Shown: positions 51,601-62,600 of the stretch, one piece after another
Numbering within the stretch: the first letter of the stretch is position 1
How the letters are laid out: each line of letters opens with the position of its first letter
From: Holacanthus passer
Taxonomy: Eukaryota; Chordata; Actinopteri; Pomacanthidae
Direction: 5' to 3'
Assembly (NCBI GenBank): GCA_025331565.1
Contig: JAFREQ010000015.1
Coordinates: 4,402,001-4,466,000, forward strand
Length of the DNA stretch: 64,000 bases
The notes under the pieces: model-generated
Seen by the model: the letters and a program-made list of their open reading frames with translations, nothing else
Databases searched by the model: none
Told to the model about the DNA's origin: nothing
Position numbers and translations under genes: made by a program

Positions 51601-54600
51601 ATCCCAACTTTTTTGAAGTCAGAATTGTATCTTTTGATTGTGAAACTTTCACCCCCACAGTAGACTTGAAAAGGGACTGTGAAAAGTTTGTAGAGCACGA
51701 TACTCCAGCATGTGCGAGACAGTTTACCTGATCTTGAGCTCAACAGGATCATGTGTGAGGATTTCGAAAGAAGGATTCAAATGTTTTTGTCACATACACA
51801 ATGTGTAGCGAGATGTAGCAGCACATTCACTGAGGCTATAGAAGCAGTGTAATTAACCGTATTTTGGCAAAAATATAAATGCTTCAAAATTACTGGGCAA
51901 GCAACGGATAGCTTAGACGTAGATTATGCTGTATTTTTCAGAAAATTCTTTGGCTGCTCTGATGGATTTTCCACTGTGGAAACTTGTCTCTGTTGGAATC
52001 AATTGTATCTGTCATAAATCCAAACTGATCACGTTTCATGTTTTTGGTTAGTAAAAACAAACAAACTTTTTACAACCATTCTTCCAAGACTACACTGGTT
52101 GACATCTGCAGTACATTTAAACTCAACACGTCAACCAGTTGAAATAATTTGTTTAACTACTGTCAGTAAAGACATGGAATACATGGAATTGGTCAGCCGT
52201 ACTTTCTGCAGCCAGCTGATTTATACTAAACAGCTGACTGGAGCTTGATGCCGTATCCTTTAATGACTCAGTCATAACAGGATATGTCCGTTGATGATGC
52301 ATCTCTCCATCATCTGCCTTTCATCATTCTTTCCACTGCAGACAGGAAGTTGGAATGAATCCTCAGATGCCTTTCCCACAGTTTTCCTGGAATGATTTAT
52401 ACAGTGTAGACGTGATGTTTTATACATACATGACAATTAAAATACACAACATTTTACTCCATCTGATGTGTTTATCTGGCTGAATTAAAGAAATCTGTTA
52501 AGTAAAGTTAATAGTTCACCACGTGACCAACCTTATTAAATAAATGACTTCATACCAAAATGATTTGAGCCGTGCTCTGTGCAGCCCCTTTTGACTGAGG
52601 GGGAAAGTACAGGAATAAGAAATCTTATCACTAAAATAACACAGGTCTTGCTGAAAAGCTTTCTTTTTCCTGGATGACGTCACACACAAGTAAGCGCTGC
52701 ACAGCATTTCACATTTCCTCACTCAGGCTTTTCCTTTCAGGAGAAGGTGAGCGTGCCATGCTGCCCAGCTCCACCCATCAGCTATTTGTTGATGTTTTCT
52801 GTGCTGATTATCTGGAGGTTTTTGTCTCCAAAGCCATTACCGGGGCTGCAGTTAGCTGTAAAAACAATACCCGTCTCCTCTGTCATGGCTGTAATTTTGT
52901 ATGGCCAACCACAAGGCTTGGAGACGGTGAGGTCAGCCCTCCCCACACAATGCCCCTTTCAGGCTCGCTGTCAGTGAGGTCTTTATGCTGCTCTCGCTCG
53001 CTTCTGACACGTCTCCAGTTTCCTTCTCAGGGTATCTTTTCTCTCCCTTTTCTACCACTTGTTTTCTCCCTCGCTCTTTCGCTCTTTCTTTTTTCTGTCT
53101 GTTTTCTGTTTTCCTTTCACTTTGCCTCTCTGTCAGGCTCTTCTCTTTCCTCCAGTCAGACGAGCCACTCTTCCCTCTGCTCTTCCTCCGGTGAAACACA
53201 AGATCCCAGCCAGATGGGACTTCTCATAAATTCCAGGCTGCGTGTCACACATTTTGGCTCGGAGAAAGAAAACGAATGCATGCATGGCCAACACAACAGC
53301 CGTCGATGACTGCCTCTGGCCACGCTGCAGCAAGAAAGAAAAATCCTGCCTTAGGAGAGCAGAACACTAAAGCTCACTGAGTCATTTTTTTTCAATCTGG
53401 AAGGGGATTTATCATGTTGTACTTTACTGCAGCCTTTCTCAGGATGTCCTTGTTAAGTGTTACATCTAATTCACATCTACTGTGAAACATGAAAGCCTTT
53501 AAGACTCTAGGAGTGAGTCTTCACAGGGTAATGAGTGAATCTGAGAGAGCAGTGGTGTGAATCTCTTATTAGAGGAAGCCTTTTAACACAGGATGTTATA
53601 TCATCAAAGCTGTAGAAGCACAACCTGACATGGATACGAATGTGTGAATAAAAGCCAACAAAAGTAGGAAATAAGTTTGAGCCATCGATTGTTTTTTATG
53701 ACAGATTTACAGTATATTCCAGCACACTGACCTCTGTGTACTCTCTCTCTCTCTCTCTCTCTCTCTTCCCCCCCACTTTACACTTTTCTCTCCCAGTCCT
53801 CTTCTTCCCAGGAGTTATTGCACCAGTTGCCCTTCCAGCCTACGCAAGATGATCTCCACTTCCTGTTCAAGCATTTCCGGAGCACGGAGAGTGTGGCGGA
53901 CGAAGAAGGAGCACACCCCACACCCCCTGTCAGGCTCCGCTCACGCAGTCTCAGGTAGATTACGGCTATATGGCGCAGATGTATGGACTACTTGTTTTTG
54001 TCACACGCACGTTTCTGTAACACTCCACTGGGATTTGTAATAATCTCACTAGATTAGTTTAAATAGGTGGAAGATAATGTCATGAGGCCTGGCACCATTG
54101 CTTACAATACTAATGTTGATTTATGAAACATGATTATTTTATATGCAACCCTGATTCCCAAAAAGTTTTGACTCTGTGTAAAACATAATAATACAAAATG
54201 TGATCATTTGCTAATCCTTTTTGACATATAATCAATTGAAAACAGTACAAGGACACAATATAATTAATGTTCTACCTCATCAGCTTCATTGATTTTTGTA
54301 AACATCTGCTTATTCTGAATTTGATGGCAGCAACATGTTTCAAACAAGTTGGGACAGGAGCAACAAAAGACTGTGAAAGTTGTGCAATGATCCAAAAACA
54401 CCTGTTGAAATGTTTCACCGGTAAACAGGTTCATTGGTAACAGGTGTTAGTGATTGGGTATGAAAGGTTCATCCTGGAAAGACTCAGTTCACTTTGTAAA
54501 TGGAAACAGTAAATGATTGCATTTTATTTATGTTGTGTGTTCCACATGTTTTGGAATCAGGGTTGTATTATCTACCATCGTGACCGGATATAAAATAAGC

Positions 54601-57600
54601 AGCATGATTAGATTACAAAGGTGCCAAATGTAAGTGTGTCAGTATGCTAAATGTTCTTGTTTTTGTAAGTGTGGTGCTGATGGACACTGTTTTCCCACAA
54701 TGCAACAGTGTGGCTAAAATGCAGTCCAGCCCTACTGTGTTAACTATTTCACCAAGCTTTCTATTTAAACAACTCATGTAAACCTGTAGTTCAACAGGTA
54801 ACTGAATAGCTAAGCTGTTGGACATCAATGTCATGAGCGCGAATGAAAGGGAAGAAAAAAGTCACGGCTCTCATTTGTATCTTTCATCACGGAGCCAAAG
54901 TTATTTCTCTGCCATTGCAATTTTCCTGTTCGCTCACATTTACTTGTCAGTCCTTTAGTCCTGCCAAGAGGTATGTCTGACTATAACTGCAATGTGATGC
55001 CGTGCTGCTTGGAAAATTCTGCAGGACTAATTGAAGATGCTGGCTGTGGAGCTCTTATAAAGCTTCCCACCTCCAGAAGCTCAAAGCCTACAATGAGCAG
55101 CAGTGACAGACTGCTTGACCCTGCGCTTTTTCCCTCCATCACCCAGCTGCTTACCCAAACATGGATTTAAAATCATTTTATGAGAGACAAAATGACCTGT
55201 TAGCAGTTCTGCAGCCAGCGCCTGCAGTTAGCATCAGCGTGCAACACAAATTAAAGCAAACAAGCAGCATCGCATGCGCTAAGATTGCTGCTCGGCCTCA
55301 AACCGACTGAAGCAGGCGAAATGTTCCGTAACGTCTTTCAAGGGTGATTATAAATAATGAAGCACTGGCTGGAAGGGTTTGAAGATGGTGGGATAATTAT
55401 TTTATGTGGTTCTGGAAAAAAAAGCCTGTGTTGGTTACTAGTGATCCCCCGGATTAGAATATAGCATTTCCTCATCATTTAGCATGGCTGCTCTCATTAA
55501 ACACTTAAACAAGGCCTTGAAATAGCTCCAGTGATAGGGAGCGCTGAGGTTGCTGGAGACTTTTATATAGGTTTGTGGAGGGTGTTGGCAACATTTGATG
55601 TGGTTTGATTTTTCGGTGACGAGTCCCTTCTCGTGCCATAGGAGGTTTTAGATACTCTACAGATTTTTCTGCTGCTCTAGTTATGTGTAAGTAGTTGTTT
55701 TTTACATATAGGGAAGAGGTTGCAGTCAAGAAGGTTTATCATTATACGCTGATTCAAAAATCTTAATGCTTGAAAATGTGAAATGATCCAATTTATAGTT
55801 GAGTCAAATTGACGATGAAGGCTTGTAAACTTTTTAGTTTGGTTATAAAAGTTTATGCACAGTAAAGATACTTATAAATCCATCAAGGAGGCACTTTCTT
55901 TGCCATGGTTTGTTATTTGAGCCTGGATCAGTTGTTTACAGATGGAACATGAAATTCCACAAACCCTCTCATGGTTTTATCATAGAGAAAACTCCATTCA
56001 TGTAACAGACTTATGTAATGCTATTAAAACCGCGTCTAAATTTCTGCATGTATCGACTGTGGAAACAGATGACTGACAAGTGTCCGTGTTGCTCTAAAAT
56101 AGCTCCTGAGGGTGTGTAAAGCATTTGTAATTGCCCTCAAATAGTTCCCATGGGGTTCACTCTCGCTGTTGCCCTCAGATCAATCCACTGCTTTGAGACT
56201 GCATCTGTTGTGGTTCCCCAGAAATAGTAAAATGCATGTCACATGTTGATATTGTTATTTGTAGTATGTGATGTATGGGGGCACCCAGGGTGGTTATTTT
56301 TAACACTTGTGATGACAGTACATTGATTTATAATGTGTACAGACGGTTTTAAAGGTGCGCCTTGTAACTGAAGCCCTGTGGACACAACACATGTGTTCAT
56401 GGATACTGCAGATGAGAACCTGATCTGAATCACATTAGTGTCATTTTCAAACATGTGGTAGTAAAAGCTCTCAGCCAAACATTTGTAGTTTACTCGTAAG
56501 AAATTTATAGATTATGTGTAACTTTGATATGGCGTATTTGGAGTCTGACATTATTTTATGACTTCAGTAAGAGAGCAAGTTTAAACATACTTCTGCCATG
56601 TGAGCCTCTCCCATCTATCACTCTTCCCCCCCCCCCCATCAGTTTGCAAATGAGTTGCATTGTTTTAGTGTGATTCAAATTTGGCATTCATGAATTATTA
56701 ACTTTATCTTTATTGTTTCTTTGCTTCTCTGATCAAATTTTCTGTTTTTCTTTTTTATCTGCTTCCAGCCCTGGACGGACCTGCGGAACATTTGACAATG
56801 AAATTGTCATGATGAATCATGTCTACAAAGAACGCTTTCCTAAGGTATAGTCAATGCTTTTCTTACCTTTTTTTCTCTCTAATCTATATTTGCAAAACAT
56901 CTTCAATGTAGCCAGGGCTTTAAACTTTTGTGCGTTGAGGGTGAGATGCATGCAATTGAAAAAGATCTCACACTCTAAAGCCTTTTATCATGTTGTCATC
57001 CTGGCATTCTACGATGTTTTTATTTTTTTGAAGTTGAGATGGGCTTAGGCACAGCAAGTGCAGTGTGGTTATAGCCGCACGTTTCATGTTTTGTCTGTGA
57101 ATGCACCGATCATCATCTGTTTGAACCAAAAGCGTGCAGCAATAAACCACTGCGATGCTCATTTCAGTGAGCAGCCAATCACAGTGATTTTGTTGTCGAG
57201 CAACTAACCTGCTGAGCATGAGCGAAGCAAGGATGGAGGGACTGCGGTGTTAACATTGCTTGCACTGTGCGGCTCACTACATCTGTGTTACAGTTGTACT
57301 AATGTCAGTCAATGATTTGTCTAATTTTATGAATTTGGCTGATGTTTCTTGGGGTTAGAGGCCAGGAGAACAAATCTCACTCTAAGCTGAAGTCAAAAGT
57401 TTGCGGCCCAGAGTGGAACTAATACACCACCATTTAATCTACAGATGTGTGTATATGAGCTTTTTTACACGTGTAAAGCAAGACAGGAGGTTTTAATGCT
57501 GCTGGCAAAGTCAAAATCTTCCCTCCTTCACCTGGGAGCCCATCTTTAAAGGAACTGTTACTGCTGTCACCGTTTTAAATGAAGTCTTCCATCTTGGTTA

Positions 57601-59654
57601 TTTCTCAGGCGACAGCCCAGATGGAGGGTCAGCTGCTCGACATCATTGCAGAGTGTTCCCCAGGCACTGCTCTGCCCCTGGCTGATGGTGTGCTGGGATT
57701 CATTCAGCACCAGCTGGTAGAGCTCGCCAGAGACTGTCTGGACAAGTCCCAGAAAGGCCTGGTCACCTCCAGGTACTTTGTGGAGCTGCAGGAGAAACTG
57801 GAGAAGCTGCTGCATGAGGTGAGTGTTTCTTATCCTTGAAAAAAGTTTTTACATCTGATTGTTTGAGATGCAGTTTTTAGCCCTTTGTTTAATTACGATT
57901 CAGCCGTGCAACTGTTCAGCCAGTGTTTGTTCTCTCTAAGATGTCATCATTGGATTTCTGATTGCTGGTAGCTCAGATTACCCTCGAGGACATTGCATGT
58001 TATGCTGTAGCTTTACTGGGAACATTGAATTGAAACTTTTTGATTGCTTCTCATTCAGTGCTGTTTCCAGTTCATTGATGAGTAATGGTGTTGCCATTTT
58101 ATATTACAAAGATCTGTGCAGTGGTCAAGTGTTAGATTATATAATGATTTATTACATAACATTTCTTCAGCAACAATTTTCCTGCAGTAAATGCTGCCTT
58201 CTGCAAAACAGATCACAGCCTCTGCTACCGACTAAGACCCCAAATGACTTTCCCTTTTTGACTCAGGAAGTCAGATAAATTAACATCAAGTTCATTTTTT
58301 AAGTAATGGTACTTTAGTCGCTGCAGTGCTTTCTTGTCTTCATTCAGACTCTGAGGAGCTTAGATTATCCTACAGTACAACAGGAATAGACATTATTTTG
58401 TCATCATTTCCACTAAAGCCACATTTCTGTAATTATTCTGTCATCTTGTCATGAAAATAATTTTCCAGTTAAGTAAGAGTTTATTTTAAGCAAAGGGTCC
58501 CTACTGTCACATGTTGAAAAGTTTCAGTTTGTCTCTGCGCTTGTTAGTTGGTCACTGGAATTTTTAATTTCTGTTCTTAATGCTGTTTTTGTGAAGACTT
58601 CTTTAAAAACAAATCTTAGCAGGTTTTAAAGAATAAGACTGAGCCTGTTGCAAACTCCCTCACAAACTCAGCTGACTAACCTGAACTCTGTTTGACATCA
58701 CTCTCTCAGCAACTCTGAAACACAGACTCTGAACCTGCTGTTTGACCAAGGCAAGGCAATGTTAGGCTTAGATATAGAGACAATGAGCGTTAATAAAATT
58801 GCGTTTGCCAGTGTATTATTTATGAATCTGGCGAGGCAGTGAACAGAAATGAGCATTGACGCTAGTCGTTGAAATACCAGCCCTGATCCATTGAATCACC
58901 AGCAGATAATGTAAGAAGATGAAATGGATGCTAAAAATAATAGCCAGACCAAAGTGCAGACAGCCTGTGTGGATGAGCCGTGCTGCCTCATGGCTTGTGC
59001 CAATTGGATTAAGTCACAACAGTAATCCATCATCCTTTTGTCCTTTCCTGATCAGGCGTATGAGCGTTCAGAGAGCGAGGAAGTTACCATCATCACCAAG
59101 CTGGTGAAGAAGATTCTCATCATCATCTCCAGGCCGGCCAGGCTCCTGGAGTGTCTGGTAAGACTCACAGGGAGACACAGTAGTGATCAGTTACAGGAGT
59201 GACGCAGTATCAACATGACCAACTTAGAGCCTTGAACAAAGTTATCTGTCCTTTCAAATGCAGATATCACAGGTGAGTCATACGCATTAATGATACGGTG
59301 CAGTAATGATAGTTTGTGCTGTAATAATAACACAGTTGCATGTTGGAATAAGCCAACGGCCAGCTTACCTTGCCAGACAGGATGTTGTTTGACTTGTAGT
59401 CCCTTATAAGCCATTTAATACTGACAGTAGCTGTCTAGCTGATACTTCAGATCCTAAAATTAGCCCAGAGAAGGAGAAACAAGCTGCGTTCACTTTTTCA
59501 ACCTTTCTTACCAACTCTGTCATCACATTAGAATTATGTTTCCTGTTTTTTTCCTGGTGCATAGTTTGCAGTTTTTCTGTTAGGGGACTGTGTGTATTTC
59601 TCTTGCAACACTTTCCTTCCCTATTGTTCTTGTTTTTGTAGTAAGTGTTTTTGG

Positions 59655-59687
<33 letters not shown>

Positions 59688-62600
59688 AAGCCAAAGCCAA
59701 CTAAATGATATTTAAAATGCAATGAAAGCACAACACATCTTTCCTTTCCTCTCTCCAGGAGTTTGATCCAGAGGAGTTTTACCAACGCTTGGAGGTTGCA
59801 GAGGGTCAAGCCAAGGTTGGCCAGGGCATCAAGACAGATATTCCCAGATACATCATCAGCCAGCTTGGCCTCACCAGGGATCCCTTGGAAGGTGCGGCGT
59901 TGATTTTAGTATTTTGTTAAATAAAGTTTCTGTTAGAGCTGAAGAATTAATAATTAATATTATTGAATGTCCAAGTACAATATCCATGTCACAAGAGCTG
60001 CCATTTTTTTTTACAACCATTATAAATGAAGCACTGTGGTGCTACAGAGATGCCTGGGCTTTCAAATCCTGTTCTCCTCATGTAAGGGAACATGTTTGTT
60101 TTATACAGACCCCAGCAAAAATCACATCATCATAATTTTTATATATATATTTCAGTAAAAATTAAATGCAAAACTTACCATTTCCCAAAGAATTGTGACT
60201 CATATCGCAATATCTTTCAAAATAATTGTGATTATGACTTTTTTTCATATCATTCAGCCCCTCTTCTTTCAATTTAGGCATTTTAGAATAATAGAATAGT
60301 TTTGGATGTATTGTGCCATATGTTTCGATTAGGTGTGCATGACATTGACATTATTGTTCCTGCACTTCAGAGAATTATCTGCATTGATATGTTACAATAT
60401 TTACTTTATCCCAAATAGTACGTGGGACAGCACTTACCCTTCATTGCGCTTAACTTACTTACTTGCACTGCACTACTTGTCATTGTACTTGTTTTTCTGT
60501 CTTAGTTCCTTAGTTCCACTGTTCAGTTAAACAGGTTGTGTCTTTGGCCTATTTGATAAGAACATTAGAAATACTCCCTCTATAGAACTACATGTCAGTA
60601 TTAGTCAGTTAGTATGATTGCGAACAGTTGATTAAGTGCTCATAGACCTCACTGGTGTCCATTTAAGCTGAGTGGAGTCTAATCTAAGCATCTGCTGCTG
60701 TTACAGAGATGGTGCATCTGGAGCAGACGAGTCCGAGCCACAGAGCAGCCAGCAGAGACTCTGATGACACTGGAGAGGCAACACCCACACAGGTATAAGC
60801 TTACATTAAACAATATATGAAGTAGTTCCAATGAATTGTAATGTGACTCTCAGTTTGACAGAATGAACAGTGGTAGGTAAAATAATGTGAAGACAATGGC
60901 AGCTGTACTGAAGAAGTATAAAATATAGATGTAAATAAAAGTAGAGCTAAACAAAGTTGAATTGGTTTCTTTGATAGGTAAAGTTTAAGTTTTTAATACA
61001 GGCAGACACTATCACAGTGTAGTTCATGGACTCATGCTATTCTGAAGTAACGTAGCAACTAAATTCCTGTTATTTTCCTTCTCCTTTTTGGTTGTGTGTG
61101 ATTCAGAGCCGAGCAGCCTGCACCCCTCCTCGTAGGAAACCACTGGAGAGCGACTTTGAGACCATCAAGCTCATTAGCAATGGCGCCTATGGGTGAGTAA
61201 GACAGACTTCTTTGTTGGCATTCAACTGACTCAGTCTCTTTGTGGACACCACAGAGAGCCCAATAAAAGCGGAATAGAAACTGAAATGAGGATGTGTTGC
61301 TGGAGAATTTTTGTATTTACACTTAGAACTTGCCTGGATAATTTCATTTCAAGTCTGAACTGATGTTCACCAGTAAGTGATGCGTATGTTTCCTCATCTT
61401 TTTCCCACCTTCTTTTCCTTGTAAAATCTCTCCCTCCCTATCTATCAATCCCTTATAAATCCTCCTGTCCCTGTTTGTCCTGTAATTTTCTCTTCTTTCG
61501 TCCTCTTCCCTCCCATCTTCTGCCGTGCAGGGCTGTATTTCTGGTGCGCCACAAGGAAACCCGTCAACGTTTTGCCATGAAGAAGATCAACCGACAGAAC
61601 CTGATCCTTAGGAACCAAATCCAGCAGGTGTTTGTGGAGCGAGACATCCTAACCTTTGCTGAAAACCCATTTGTGGTTTCTATGTTCTGCTCTTTTGAGA
61701 CGCGGAGGCACCTCTGCATGGTCATGGAGTATGTTGAAGGTAAGGTTGGCTGGAATTGTCTGTGCATACATGTTAAGATTATATGTCATGGTATTAAATG
61801 TTTATTTGCCTGGAATATGTCACACAAAACTTTTAAGTGCCTGTTGAATCTAATTTTTCATATTTGTATGTCTACTCCATGTAAACACGAAAGACATATT
61901 GCTACAGACCTCGACCTTAGAAAGACTAAACGGAGACTCTGACTGTATTTGTACTTAAAGGTGGAGATTGTGCCAACCTGTTGAAGAACATCGGCCCTCT
62001 GCCTGTGGACATGGCACGGATGTACTTTGCAGAGACTGTCCTGGCTTTAGAGTACCTCCACAACTACGGCATCGTACACAGAGACCTCAAACCTGACAAG
62101 TGAGTCCCCATTTCACCTTTTTCATGTTTCCTCTCTCCACTTTCAGGCAGCACCCAAGTACTTTAAAGTCAAGTACTTTGATTATTTTTAGACTTATCAT
62201 CATCTTAAAAAGACTAGAAATCTTTTTGAAGATCGAACAGAATTTTCAAAACCGTTCAGCGTTTGATATTTCTTACGTATTCTGAGATCTATATTTTGGG
62301 CTTAGAGTTTGATGTAACATGAAACATTTCTGTGTTTCCTTCTTCTGTAGTTTGTTAATCACCTCCATGGGACACATTAAGCTGACGGACTTTGGGCTGT
62401 CAAAGATTGGTCTAATGAACATGACCACCAACTTATATGAAGGACATATCGAAAAGGATACCAGGGAGTTCATCGACAAACAGGTTTGTCTCTTCTCACC
62501 TCGTCTTCTCTTCGTCTCAGCTGTTGAATTCATGACCTCAACTAACAATGATCTTTCCTCTCTACAGGTGTGTGGTACTCCAGAGTACATTGCTCCGGAG

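Noticed and set aside
52674..53309. A 211-codon open frame on the plus strand inside a mast3 intron
   Set aside because: It is made largely of CT-rich sequence giving Ser/Leu/Phe runs, has no recognisable domain, and sits between well-supported exons of the same strand.
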